From JAVJST01 sp965229715 (GTDB lineage Bacteria > Pseudomonadota > Alphaproteobacteria > Rhodospirillales > Casp-alpha2): a stretch of DNA of 64,000 bases. Under the pieces are notes generated by a model. That model searched no databases and was not told the DNA's origin. It saw only the letters and a program-made list of their open reading frames with translations. Where the stretch lies: NCBI GenBank assembly GCA_965229715.1, contig CBDDJL010000002.1:1178001-1242000 (forward strand). Direction: 5' to 3'. The position numbers and the translations under genes are program-made. Of this stretch, positions 16,327 through 26,816 are shown in pieces. Positions within the stretch are counted from its first letter, which is position 1, and every line of letters starts with the position of its first letter.

Positions 16327-16851
16327 TTACGCCGCGCCCTTGTCCGTGCGTTTCGGCAGCCGCCAGTTCGCCCGCGGGAAATGACAGGTGTAACCGCTGG
16401 GATAGCGCAACAGATAATCCTGATGTTCCGGTTCCGCCTCCCAGAAGTCGCCGGCGGCGCTGATGCGGGTTACCACTTTGCCGGGCCAGAGCCCCGATGC
16501 GTCGACGTCTTCGATGGTGCGGAACGCCTCCTCGCGCTGTGCGTCCGTGACATAGAAAATCTCCGAACGATAGGAGGGCCCCATGTCGTTGCCCTGACGG
16601 TCGAGGGTCGTCGGGTCGTGAATCTGGAAGAAAAATTCGAGAATCTCGCGATACGAGATCACCGCCGGATCGAAGACAATTTCGATGCCTTCGGCATGAT
16701 TGCCGTGATTGCGATAGGTTGCGTTCGGTACGTCGCCGCCCGTGTAGCCGACGCGGGTTTCCCTGACGCCCGGCAAACGCCGTATCAGGTCCTGCATGCC
16801 CCAGAAGCAGCCACCTGCAAGAACGGCGCGTTCGAGAGTGTCGGTGCTCAT
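16327..16851 (-). CDS. msrA: Peptide-methionine (S)-S-oxide reductase
   Basis: MsrA repairs oxidised methionine in proteins using thioredoxin. The 174-residue product has the catalytic GGCFWG motif (nucleophilic C15), GYTGGDVPNATYRN, HAEGIEIVFDP and FFQIHDPTTLDRQGND, all diagnostic. The start is placed at 16851 (MSTDTLERAVLAGG); the upstream 26 codons are not family-like. The minus-strand gene stands alone. There is no fused MsrB domain. Confidence 0.96.
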   Translation of the reverse strand: MSTDTLERAVLAGGCFWGMQDLIRRLPGVRETRVGYTGGDVPNATYRNHGNHAEGIEIVFDPAVISYREILEFFFQIHDPTTLDRQGNDMGPSYRSEIFYVTDAQREEAFRTIEDVDASGLWPGKVVTRISAAGDFWEAEPEHQDYLLRYPSGYTCHFPRANWRLPKRTDKGAA

Positions 16852-17012
16852 GACGGTAATCCTCCGGTTTTGACGGCGTATTGGCTCCGAGACCGACATA
16901 AGTCCGCCGCGGTGTCGATTCAACGACAATGAAGGTCGATGACGCGAACTTGATGATACGCGGCTTCGGCATAAAATTCGCGTGTTGTTGAATTTTTTTT
17001 CGACATCAACGA

Positions 17013-17027
17013 TTTGCGTGTCGCAAA
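17013..17027. promoter_or_regulatory. Inverted repeat upstream of the Tat-exported binding protein
   Basis: A perfect TTTGCG-TGT-CGCAAA repeat lies about 95 bases before the gene and just upstream of TTATGC, a possible -10 box. It may be an operator for an unseen regulator. Confidence 0.35.
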
Positions 17028-17120
17028 GCAGTTGTTATGCTGTCCGCGAGCGCGGGCCTAGAAAGTCTGGCTTTCGTGGCTCGTACAAAAAAATCCAAGT
17101 ATCACAGGGAGATTTACCAG

Positions 17121-18734
17121 ATGACGGATTTTGAAACCAAGCAGGTTCTCGACCGTATTGTTGCTGCCGCGCGCGGCAACAAGCTGAACCGCCGCCAGTT
17201 CATGAACCACGCGGTGACGGCGGGCCTGACGGTCGCGGCGGCATCGACCATGTGGACCGACGAGGTCGCGGCGCAGTCGCCCCAGAAGGGCGGCAAGTTC
17301 CGCTTCGGCGTGCATGACGGCAACACCAGCGACACTTTCGATCCCGGCACCTTCTATTCGGTGCAGCATATTCAGCTCGCGCACACGCACCGCAGCTATC
17401 TGACCGAGATCACCTCGGAAAACGGTCTCGGCCCGGACATGGCCGATTCGTGGAGTGCGTCGGCCGGCGCCAAGGAGTGGGTGTTCGAACTGAATCCGAA
17501 TGCGACGTTCCATGACGGTCGCCCGTTTACCTCGAAGGATGCGGTTGCCTCGATCAACCACCACCGGGGCGAAGAATCGACATCGGCGGTCAAGGCGCTG
17601 TTCGCCAGCATCTCGGACGTCAAGGCCGACGGCGATCACACGATCAAGATCAGCCTCAGCGAAGGCGTTGCCGATCTGCCCTGGTTCTTCACCGACTATC
17701 ACATGACGATGTGCCCGGCGAATGCCGACGGTTCCATCGACTGGCAGTCGGGTATCGGCGCCGGTCCCTACAAGATCAAGAACTGGGAGTTCGGCATCGG
17801 CGGTCTGCTTGAGCGTCACGATGGATGGCACCGTGAAGGCGCCTATTTCGACGAGGTCGAAATCACGATCCTCAACGACCCGAACGCGCGTCAGACGGCG
17901 CTCGTCACGGGCGATGTCGATGCCATCACCTCGGTCGACCTCAAGACCCTGTCGCTGCTCAGCCGCAGCCCGGACATCGAAGTCGACAACGTGCCGAGCG
18001 GTTCGGCGATTACGCTGCCGATGTTCTGCGACGTCGCGCCCTATGACGACGTCAATGTCCGGCTCGCGCTGAAGTACGCGATCGACCGCCAGGAGATCGT
18101 CGACAAGATCGCCTTCGGTACGGCGACCATCGGCAACGATTTCCATGTCTCGTCGAACATGCCGTATTATCCGGAAGGTCTCGAGCAGCGTCCGTACGAT
18201 CCGGACAAGGCGAAGTGGCACCTGAAGGAAGCCGGCCATTCGAGCCTGAGCGTCAATCTTTCGGCTTCGGACAGCGTGTATCCGGGCGCCGTTGACATGG
18301 TTACGCTTTATCGTGAACAGGCCAAGCCCAGCGGTCTCGACATTACGCCGGTGCGCGAACCCGCCGACGGTTACTGGGGCGACGTCTGGCTGAAGAAGCC
18401 GTTCGTGTTCGTGAAGTGGGGCGCCCGTGCGACCCCGGACCAGATGTTCTCTATCGCCTACAAGGGCGACGCGCCGTGGAACGAGTCGCACTGGCAGAAC
18501 GAACGGTTCAACGAACTGTTGATCATGGCCAAGAGCGAAATCGACGATGCACGTCGCGCCGAGATGTACCGCGAAATGTGCATCCTGGCGAAGGACGACG
18601 GCGGAACCATCATTCCGATGTTCACCAACTTCGTCGGCGCCCGCCGCAAGAACGTTCAGCACAAGGGGCAGATCGCCTCGAGCTGGGAGTCGGACGGCGC
18701 CCGCGCCACCCACCGCTGGTGGTTCACCGGCTAA
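17121..18734 (+). CDS. Family 5 periplasmic substrate-binding protein (peptide/nickel type), Tat-exported
   Basis: This is an extracytoplasmic binding protein of 537 residues of the oligopeptide/dipeptide ABC class. It carries a twin-arginine signal (NKLNRRQFMNHAVTAG, R24-R25, then a mild hydrophobic stretch), so it is probably exported folded. Family blocks include PQKGGKFRFGVHDGN, LNPNATFHDGRPFTSKDAV and VRLALKYAIDRQEIVDKIAFG. AGGGAGA precedes the ATG at 17121. No permease or ATPase gene is adjacent, and a strong terminator follows at once, so this is an orphan receptor. The ligand is unknown. Confidence 0.9.
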   Translation: MTDFETKQVLDRIVAAARGNKLNRRQFMNHAVTAGLTVAAASTMWTDEVAAQSPQKGGKFRFGVHDGNTSDTFDPGTFYSVQHIQLAHTHRSYLTEITSENGLGPDMADSWSASAGAKEWVFELNPNATFHDGRPFTSKDAVASINHHRGEESTSAVKALFASISDVKADGDHTIKISLSEGVADLPWFFTDYHMTMCPANADGSIDWQSGIGAGPYKIKNWEFGIGGLLERHDGWHREGAYFDEVEITILNDPNARQTALVTGDVDAITSVDLKTLSLLSRSPDIEVDNVPSGSAITLPMFCDVAPYDDVNVRLALKYAIDRQEIVDKIAFGTATIGNDFHVSSNMPYYPEGLEQRPYDPDKAKWHLKEAGHSSLSVNLSASDSVYPGAVDMVTLYREQAKPSGLDITPVREPADGYWGDVWLKKPFVFVKWGARATPDQMFSIAYKGDAPWNESHWQNERFNELLIMAKSEIDDARRAEMYREMCILAKDDGGTIIPMFTNFVGARRKNVQHKGQIASSWESDGARATHRWWFTG

Positions 18735-18762
18735 GTCGTTCGCAACGAACGCCGAAGACTGG

Positions 18763-18798
18763 AACGGCCGGGAGCGCTCGCTCCCGGCCGTTTTCCTT
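18763..18798 (+). terminator. Rho-independent terminator after the family 5 binding protein
   Basis: A 12-bp perfect stem AACGGCCGGGAG / CTCCCGGCCGTT with a 6-base loop is followed by TTCCTTGTTT. Confidence 0.92.
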
Positions 18799-18828
18799 GT
18801 TTAACGGCGTAACGACGCCGTGCACAAC

Positions 18829-19995
18829 CTATCGCGACAACCGGTACGCCGTCATGTAGAGGCCGCAGCCGACGACGGCGAGGCCGGCCATGAGGCCCAG
18901 CATCAGGTCGTACCCGCCGGCTTTCCAGATGAGCGCGCCGACGTAGGGCGCCGAGGCCGAACCGATCAGATAGGGCAGGGCCAGCGCTCCGGACTTCGCA
19001 CCGAATGCGTCGCCGCCAAGAATCTCGCGCGCCATGACCGGGCGGATGATGCTGACGGTGCCGTAGGCGCCGCCGAACAGGACGATGAAGCCGACCAGGA
19101 AACCCGGCGAGACCGGTGCGAACATCAACAGCACGATGGCGAGACCGATCAGCAGAAACGCGGCGATCGCGACATGATGGTTGGAGGCGTGTTTTTCAGA
19201 CGCCATTACGGCGAGCCGCCCAGCGACCTGCATCGGACCGATGAACGACGCGGCGATGACCGCGACATCGTCGGCAATGCCGGTTTCGTTGAGGATCGGC
19301 AGCAGGTGATGAAGCGCCGCACCGTGGACCAGAGCGCCAATGGAAAACCCGATGGCCAAAAACCAGAACACGGCGGTCCTGAGGAATGCCCGGTTTCGGG
19401 ATGCAACTGGTGTCGTCTGCGGATTTTCACCGGAATACGCGGCTTCCAGCTGACGCCCGCCGTACCATAGCAGCGGCGCCGCGATTGCCGCCGTAAAGGC
19501 AGCGAAGCAGATCACCGTGTTGCGCCATCCCATGACCTCGAACAATCCATGCGCCGCCGGGAAACTGATGGTGCTGGCGAACCCGGCGGCGAGTGTGATG
19601 ACGATGATGCTGCGTTTGGCGTTTGCGCCGCGCGTCCGCGTGACGATGGCGAAACAGGGCTCGTAAAGGCAGCCGGCCAGCGCGACGCCGATGACGGTCC
19701 AGAGCGCGTAAAACTGCCATAGTCTGTCGACCGCCGACAAAGCCGCGAGACCGGCCGAGCCGAGCAGCACGCAGCCTGCCATCATGCCGGGACCGCGCCC
19801 GGCATCGATCAGCCGCCCGGCAAGCGGCGAGGCGAGTGCCGAAACCAGCACGGCGACGGTGATGGCGCCGGTGAGCTCTGCTTTCGACCAGCCGAGGGTC
19901 TGTTCCCAGCGCAGCAGAAGCGCGGGGAAGACGTAGTAGAGGCCTGCCCAAGCAACGGTCTGGCCGACGGCAAGCGCGGCGATGGCGCGGTTCAC
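18829..19995 (-). CDS. MFS transporter
   Basis: This is an inner-membrane major facilitator of 388 residues with about 12 membrane segments. It resembles the small proton-driven exporters and monocarboxylate-like carriers. The TM2-TM3 loop ASPLAGRLIDAGRGPGMM carries the MFS signature, and TM4-5 contain TRTRGANAKRSIIVITLAAG. Its ATG overlaps the stop of the upstream HAD phosphatase gene by 4 bases (ATGA), so the two are translationally coupled. The substrate is unknown. It is the last gene of the long minus-strand train. Confidence 0.88.
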   Translation of the reverse strand: MNRAIAALAVGQTVAWAGLYYVFPALLLRWEQTLGWSKAELTGAITVAVLVSALASPLAGRLIDAGRGPGMMAGCVLLGSAGLAALSAVDRLWQFYALWTVIGVALAGCLYEPCFAIVTRTRGANAKRSIIVITLAAGFASTISFPAAHGLFEVMGWRNTVICFAAFTAAIAAPLLWYGGRQLEAAYSGENPQTTPVASRNRAFLRTAVFWFLAIGFSIGALVHGAALHHLLPILNETGIADDVAVIAASFIGPMQVAGRLAVMASEKHASNHHVAIAAFLLIGLAIVLLMFAPVSPGFLVGFIVLFGGAYGTVSIIRPVMAREILGGDAFGAKSGALALPYLIGSASAPYVGALIWKAGGYDLMLGLMAGLAVVGCGLYMTAYRLSR

Positions 19996-20621
19996 GCGGC
20001 CCGGTCCCCAAGCACGCCATGACGTATCAGGGCAGCGCGCGACTCGTCAGGACCAACGACGCACTCCGCATTGAACCCCGCGGCCCGCGCCGCGGCGGTA
20101 TTCTGCGGATGATCGTCGAGAAACAGGATTCGGTGCGGCGCCACGCCGACGCGCGCGGCGGCATAGTCGAAGATTTCCCGGTCCGGCTTCATCATGCCGA
20201 TTTCGTAGGAAATGATCGGATGGTCGAACATCCGCCCACCGTCCAGTTCATCGGCGAAATCCGGCCAGTGAATCGGATTGGTGTTCGAAAGACAGCCGAC
20301 GGTGACTCGCTCCCGCACCTCGGCGATCAGTGTCTTGACGCCCGGATAGACGCCTTTCGGCCAGGCCCGGAATGCGGCGAGAAAATCCGCTGGGTCGATG
20401 CGAAGGTTCTGATTGCGGACAACGCCCTCGGCGAAGGCGGCTTCGTCGCAGCGGCCGCTTTCGAATGCCCGTACGGCCGGGCAGTGCAACCAGGTATCGA
20501 GGAACTGCCGGTGGTCGGTTACGCCGGCGTCCTTCAGAACCAGCGCCATGTCGTTGACCTCGACGACGACGCCGCCGAGATCGAACATCACGGCGCGGAT
20601 GTCGTTGGTCGCGGGGCTCAC
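19992..20621 (-). CDS. HAD-family hydrolase (YihX/HAD-IA-v3 like)
   Basis: This is a cytosolic haloacid-dehalogenase-fold phosphatase of 209 residues. Motif I is VMFDLGGVVVEV, where the usual second Asp is Gly as in the YihX/epoxide-hydrolase-N subgroup. Motif II Ser or Thr lies in CLSNTNPIHW, the motif III Lys in IGMMKPDREIFD, and motif IV is ILFLDDHPQNTAAA. It overlaps the M16 peptidase gene upstream and the MFS gene downstream by 4 bases each. The substrate is probably a sugar phosphate or similar, not determinable here. Confidence 0.88.
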   Translation of the reverse strand: MSPATNDIRAVMFDLGGVVVEVNDMALVLKDAGVTDHRQFLDTWLHCPAVRAFESGRCDEAAFAEGVVRNQNLRIDPADFLAAFRAWPKGVYPGVKTLIAEVRERVTVGCLSNTNPIHWPDFADELDGGRMFDHPIISYEIGMMKPDREIFDYAAARVGVAPHRILFLDDHPQNTAAARAAGFNAECVVGPDESRAALIRHGVLGDRAA

Positions 20622-21880
20622 TGAAGGCGGGCCTGGATCTTCTCGAGCGGTTCGATGTGGCGCACCGGGCCGATAGCGGTAAACGTCAGCGGCGTGCGGC
20701 AGAGGCGCGCGGCGACCGCCATCACGTGCTCGGGTCCGACCGCATCGATCGCCTCGATGGTCTCCTCAACCGGCACCGGACGGCCGAAGACGATGAGCTG
20801 GCGCGCCGCTTGTTCGCATCGGGATGAGGTGCTCTCGAGACCCATCAGCAAACTAGATTTCAACTGCGAGCGGGCCCGTGACACCTCTTCCTCGGCGATG
20901 TCGACGGTGGTTTTCAGTAGTTCGTCGCAGACCAATCCCGGCAGTTCGACGGACTCGCCTTCGCCGGTGCCGGCGTAAATGCCGAACAGGCCGCCGTCGG
21001 CATAGGACGAAGAAAACGCATAGACCGAATAGGCCATGCCCCTGATTTCGCGGATTTCCTGGAACAGGCGCGACGACATGCCGCCGCCGAGCAGCGTCGC
21101 GTAGACTGACGCCGCGTGGAAATGCGGGTCGTCATAGGGGATGCCTTCCAGTCCCATCAGGATGTGCACCTGATCGAGGCTGCGGTTTTCGCGGAAGTCG
21201 CCGCCCGCGTATCGGACCGGCTCGTAGGCTTCGGCGGTCGATGCCGGCAGCGAGTCGAACGCCGCCTGCGCCAGCGCGACAACCCGCTCGTGGTCGAGGT
21301 TTCCGGCGGCCGCGATGACGATGCCTTCCGGCGCATAGTGCGTCCGCATGTAGCCGAACAAGGTGTCGCGGGCGAAGCTGCGAACGCTGTCGGGCGTCCC
21401 GAGCACCGGCCGGCCCATGGCCTGATTGGGGAAAGCGGTCTCCTGGAAAAGATCGAAAACGATGTCGTCCGGCGTATCGTTAGCCTGGCTGATCTCCTGC
21501 AGGATGACAGCGCGCTCGCGCTCCAGTTCGTCCTCGACCATGGTCGAATGCTGCAGGATGTCGGCGATGATATCGATGGCGAGCGGTAGGTCGTCCTTCA
21601 GCAGCTTGGCGTAGTAGGCGGTCTGTTCGCGCGAGGTGTAGGCGTTGACGAAACCGCCGACGGCCTCGATCTCCGTCGCGATATCGCGGGCCGAGCGCCG
21701 CTTCGTGCCCTTGAACGCCATATGTTCGAGCATGTGCGAGACACCGTTGATATCGGCGGTCTCGTTGCGCGCGCCAGCGTTGACCCAAGCGCCGACGGAA
21801 ACGGTCTCCACCGTGTCCATGGCGTCGGTGATAATGCGAAGCCCGTTATCGAGCGTGGTGACGGTGACGTCTGTATTCAT
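20618..21880 (-). CDS. M16 family zinc peptidase (mitochondrial processing peptidase-like)
   Basis: This is a 420-residue insulinase-type peptidase. The inverted zinc motif HXXEH is intact (H49, E52, H53 in VSHMLEHMAFKGT), with the downstream Glu expected in the ELERERAVILQEI block. LGGGMSSRLFQEIREIRGMAYSVYAF is the typical second-half substrate motif. It resembles the alphaproteobacterial PMPs related to mitochondrial MPP-beta. It lies 12 bases after thrC, a classic alphaproteobacterial pairing, and overlaps the HAD gene. Confidence 0.93.
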   Translation of the reverse strand: MNTDVTVTTLDNGLRIITDAMDTVETVSVGAWVNAGARNETADINGVSHMLEHMAFKGTKRRSARDIATEIEAVGGFVNAYTSREQTAYYAKLLKDDLPLAIDIIADILQHSTMVEDELERERAVILQEISQANDTPDDIVFDLFQETAFPNQAMGRPVLGTPDSVRSFARDTLFGYMRTHYAPEGIVIAAAGNLDHERVVALAQAAFDSLPASTAEAYEPVRYAGGDFRENRSLDQVHILMGLEGIPYDDPHFHAASVYATLLGGGMSSRLFQEIREIRGMAYSVYAFSSSYADGGLFGIYAGTGEGESVELPGLVCDELLKTTVDIAEEEVSRARSQLKSSLLMGLESTSSRCEQAARQLIVFGRPVPVEETIEAIDAVGPEHVMAVAARLCRTPLTFTAIGPVRHIEPLEKIQARLQ

Positions 21881-21892
21881 TGGCCGAACAAT

Positions 21893-23287
21893 TTAGCTCA
21901 GCTTCCCGTCGATGAAAGCCTCGATTGCTTCCAACGAATTATCGAGCACGTCGTAGCGCTCCTTGCGCTCCATGAGATCGGCAAGCCGTTCGGGCAGAGA
22001 GGGCGTCTGGCCCGTGGCTTTTTCGACGGCCGCGGCGAACTTTGCCGGGTGTGCGGTCGACGCCACGATCATCGGCTGCGATGGATCGCTGCGCTTGTCC
22101 TTCACGGCCTTGAGGCCGACGGCGGTGTGCGGATCGATCAGCATACCGTGGCGCTCGTGCACGTCGCGAATGACGTCGGATGTCTCGTCGTCGTCGGCAC
22201 GGGCGCCATCGAACACGGTCAGCGCCTGTTGCAGCAGGTCGTCGGCGACGTCGTAGCGGCCGGTCTCGGCAAAAGCCTGCATGGTCGCCGCTGTCGTGTC
22301 GCCGTCGCGGCCCTGCAGCTCGAACAGCAACCGCTCGAAATTCGAGGAAACCTGGATGTCCATGCTCGGACTCAGCGTCGCGTAGACCTCGCCGGCGCTC
22401 ATGGTGCCGGTTTCGAAGAACCGGGTCAGGATATCGTTGCGGTTGGATGCGACGATCAGCTGGCTGATCGGCACGCCGATCTGCCGTGCGACATAGGCCG
22501 CGAACACGTTGCCGAAGTTGCCGGTCGGCACGGTGAAGGCGACCGCGTTATCCGGCGCGCCGAGCTTCGCCGCTGCGGTCACGTAGTAGACGACCTGCGC
22601 CATGACCCGCGCCCAATTGATCGAGTTGACCGCCGAGAGCCGGTGTTTGGCGCGGAACGGCGCATCGTTGAACATCGCCTTCACCAGCGCCTGACAGTCG
22701 TCGAAGGTGCCGCGGATGGCGACATTGTGCACGTTGGCCGAGGTGACGGTGGTCATCTGGCGGCGCTGTACTTCCGAGGTACGGCCTTCCGGGTGCAGCA
22801 TGACGATCTCGATGGCGTCCTTGTCGCGCACCGCCTCGATAGCGGCGGACCCGGTGTCGCCCGATGTTGCGCCGACGATCACGACCTTCTCGCCGCGCTC
22901 GGCCAGCACATGGTCGAAGGCGCGGCCGAGAAACTGCATGGCGACATCCTTGAAGGCCAGCGTCGGGCCGTGGAACAGTTCGAGCAGATGAACATTGTCG
23001 TCGAGTTCGACCAGCGGCGCGACCACGTCCGGTTGGGCGAAGCTCGCATACGCCTGTTCGACGATGTCGAGCAGATCTTCGTCGGCGATGGCGCCCGCCA
23101 CGAACGGCCGCATGACCTTGAAGGCCGCTTCCGGGTATTTCATGTCCGCGAACGGCTTCATCCAGCCGTCCGGCATGCTCGGCCAGTTTTCCGGTACATA
23201 GAGTCCGCCGTCGGCGGCGAGCCCGGTCAGCAAGACGTCGTCAAACGGCAGATGCGGCGCCGCGCCGCGCGTCGAAACGTACTTCAT
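21893..23287 (-). CDS. thrC: Threonine synthase
   Basis: This PLP enzyme converts O-phosphohomoserine to threonine. The 464-residue protein belongs to the longer bacterial/fungal class. It starts MKYVSTRGAAPHLPFDDVLL, with the PLP lysine K113 in HGPTLAFKDVAMQFLG, the phosphate loop VGATSGDTGSAAIEA, and VPTGNFGNVFAAYVARQ. It lies 64 bases downstream of the M32 peptidase gene and 12 bases before the M16 gene, in one minus-strand transcript. No thrB or hom is in the window. Confidence 0.96.
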   Translation of the reverse strand: MKYVSTRGAAPHLPFDDVLLTGLAADGGLYVPENWPSMPDGWMKPFADMKYPEAAFKVMRPFVAGAIADEDLLDIVEQAYASFAQPDVVAPLVELDDNVHLLELFHGPTLAFKDVAMQFLGRAFDHVLAERGEKVVIVGATSGDTGSAAIEAVRDKDAIEIVMLHPEGRTSEVQRRQMTTVTSANVHNVAIRGTFDDCQALVKAMFNDAPFRAKHRLSAVNSINWARVMAQVVYYVTAAAKLGAPDNAVAFTVPTGNFGNVFAAYVARQIGVPISQLIVASNRNDILTRFFETGTMSAGEVYATLSPSMDIQVSSNFERLLFELQGRDGDTTAATMQAFAETGRYDVADDLLQQALTVFDGARADDDETSDVIRDVHERHGMLIDPHTAVGLKAVKDKRSDPSQPMIVASTAHPAKFAAAVEKATGQTPSLPERLADLMERKERYDVLDNSLEAIEAFIDGKLS

Positions 23288-23351
23288 GGTGGTCGCCCTC
23301 GTTTACCGTGCGCGGAACCTAGTTCCGCATCACGCGGGCCTCAAGTGAGAT

Positions 23352-24854
<1,503 letters not shown>

Positions 24855-24860
24855 GCGCCT

Positions 24861-25838
24861 TTAGAGAATATGGGTCAGCGCCTTGTCGGCAAGCAGCAGA
24901 ACGAAGATTGCAAACAGATACATGATCGAGAAGAAGAACAACGGCCGGGCGCTGGTGACGCCGTCCTCGCGCATCAGCTTCCAGGCACGGCGCATGAACT
25001 CGACGCCGAGAGCAGCGACGCCGATACCGTAGAGCCAGCCCGACATGCCGACGCCGACCGGCGCGAACGTCGCCGCGATCATGATCACGGAATAAAGCAC
25101 GATCTGGCGTTTGGTTTCCTCGACCCCGGCGACAACCGGCATCATCGGTACGCCGGCATTCTCGTAGTCGCCCTTGCGGAACAGCGCCAGCGCCCACGAG
25201 TGCGGCGGGGTCCAGAGAAAGATGATGGTGAACAACGCCAGTGCGCCGGCGCCGATATCGCCGGTGACGGCGGCCCAACCGATCATCGGCGGCAACGCGC
25301 CCGACGCGCCGCCGATCACGATATTCTGCGGCGTGCGGCGTTTGAGCCACATGGTGTAGATGAAGACGTAATAGAGGATCGTGACCGCGAGCAGCACGGC
25401 GGCGGCGGCGTTGATCCATGTCCACATGGTGGTGACGGAGCCGACGCTGAGCACGATACCGAAGACCAGTGCTTCGGCGGCGCGCATGCGGCCGGCCGGA
25501 ATCGGCCGGTTGGCGGTCCGCGCCATGCGTATGTCGATGTCGCGGTCATACCACATGTTGATTGCGCCCGAGGCGCCCGCGCCAACGGCGATACACAGAA
25601 CGGCGACAAGCGATTGCTCGAAACCGATGGAGCCCGGCGCCAGCATCAGACCGACCCAGGCCGTGAACACCACCAGCGACATGACGCGCGGTTTCAGGAT
25701 GATCGCATAATCGACCACGCGGAAGCGCGGCTCCGGACGCGCCGATGCGTCGGTTGCCTCGGTCGACTCGGATGTCAGAGGCGCTTCGACCGGATCGCCG
25801 GCGGACGACGCATCTTTCTTTGCCATGTCGGTGGTCAT
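24861..25838 (-). CDS. ctaB: Protoheme IX farnesyltransferase (heme O synthase)
   Basis: CtaB adds a farnesyl group to heme B, giving heme O for the terminal oxidases. The 325-residue UbiA-type membrane protein has the first Asp-rich motif in NMWYDRDIDIRMARTANRP and the second region in RKGDYENAGVPMMPVV. The N-terminal 30 residues are a charged extension. In most alphaproteobacteria ctaB sits between ctaD and ctaG. Here it is on the opposite strand, 5' of the M32 gene and 3' of a nitrilase, so the cox locus has been rearranged. Confidence 0.95.
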   Translation of the reverse strand: MTTDMAKKDASSAGDPVEAPLTSESTEATDASARPEPRFRVVDYAIILKPRVMSLVVFTAWVGLMLAPGSIGFEQSLVAVLCIAVGAGASGAINMWYDRDIDIRMARTANRPIPAGRMRAAEALVFGIVLSVGSVTTMWTWINAAAAVLLAVTILYYVFIYTMWLKRRTPQNIVIGGASGALPPMIGWAAVTGDIGAGALALFTIIFLWTPPHSWALALFRKGDYENAGVPMMPVVAGVEETKRQIVLYSVIMIAATFAPVGVGMSGWLYGIGVAALGVEFMRRAWKLMREDGVTSARPLFFFSIMYLFAIFVLLLADKALTHIL

Positions 25839-25886
25839 CGGCGCTTTAAACAGGAACGTCCGGTAAAATTCAATGAAATTGCGGTA

Positions 25887-26816
25887 TCACTCCGCGGCAC
25901 GACCAGCCGCACCTGTACTGACCATTGCGATCTTCAGGCGGTCGTCGCGCCAAGCGCCGCGCCACACCTGGGCCGAGCCGGTGCGCAGTTCTCGGATACG
26001 GTCGAGCGGAATGTCGCGGGCGATCAATACGGCCCCGCCGTCGGTCGGCGCCACAGCGCTGCCCGGCAGGTCGGCGAAGATGCCGGTGTCGCCAAGGCTC
26101 GGCTCTGACGGCACGAACACGGCGGCGCCCGAGAAGTTCGGCAGATCGTATGGCGTATAGGCCGGCGCCCCGACGGCGCCGACGGCGCAGACCACGGCCA
26201 TGCACTCGACAGCGCGGGCGCGGGCGCAACTGAAGACCCGGTGATAGCCCGCGCGGCTCGCGGTCATGGAGGGCGTCAGCACGATATCGACGCCGGCGTC
26301 GATCAGATGGTTGGCGACGGCCGGTTGTTCGACGTCGAGACACGTCATCACCGCCCAGCGTACGCCGTTCCAGTCGAACGGAACGATGGTGTCGCCCGGT
26401 GTGCGGCCCATGTCCTCGATCTCGGCCGGCGTCGGGCACAGCTTGTCCTGATCGATCCTGCCGCCGCCCGGCAACAGCACGGAAGCGCGGTTGACGGTGA
26501 CGCCGTCCTCGCGCCGTGCCGGCGCGGTGCCAGGCAGCAGCGCGATGCCGTAGGTATCGGTCAGCGCATGGAGCCGTGCATAGACCGTCTCGCGCTGATC
26601 GGCGATCCAACTGTCGAACTCGCCGCCCATCTCGGCCTCTGGAGGCGCCCAGGCGACCCAGTGCTGCGAGATGTCCTCCGGCATGACCAGCATCCACGCC
26701 CCGGCGCCGGCAGCCTGCGCAAGCCGCGCCTCGACGGCGGCGACCCAGTCGTCAAGCGATGCATGACGGGTTGCCGCATCCGTAGCCCATAAGGCGATGG
26801 AAGGTTTTGCGTTCAT
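25887..26816 (-). CDS. Carbon-nitrogen hydrolase (nitrilase superfamily)
   Basis: This is a 309-residue hydrolase with a recognisable nitrilase triad: Glu in WMLVMPEDISQHW, Lys in RIDQDKLCPTPAEI and Cys in WAVMTCLDVEQPAV. Spacing fits the superfamily, but the neighbouring residues do not match AguB, NIT2 or aliphatic nitrilases, so the substrate is open. Its ATG overlaps the stop of the oxidase-like gene upstream by 4 bases, suggesting translational coupling. It lies between oxidase-related genes and ctaB. Confidence 0.82.
   Translation of the reverse strand: MNAKPSIALWATDAATRHASLDDWVAAVEARLAQAAGAGAWMLVMPEDISQHWVAWAPPEAEMGGEFDSWIADQRETVYARLHALTDTYGIALLPGTAPARREDGVTVNRASVLLPGGGRIDQDKLCPTPAEIEDMGRTPGDTIVPFDWNGVRWAVMTCLDVEQPAVANHLIDAGVDIVLTPSMTASRAGYHRVFSCARARAVECMAVVCAVGAVGAPAYTPYDLPNFSGAAVFVPSEPSLGDTGIFADLPGSAVAPTDGGAVLIARDIPLDRIRELRTGSAQVWRGAWRDDRLKIAMVSTGAAGRAAE

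Noticed and set aside
17058..18713. 551-codon minus-strand frame opposite the family 5 binding protein
   Set aside because: Antisense shadow: the plus strand has a Tat signal, family motifs, a ribosome site and a terminator.
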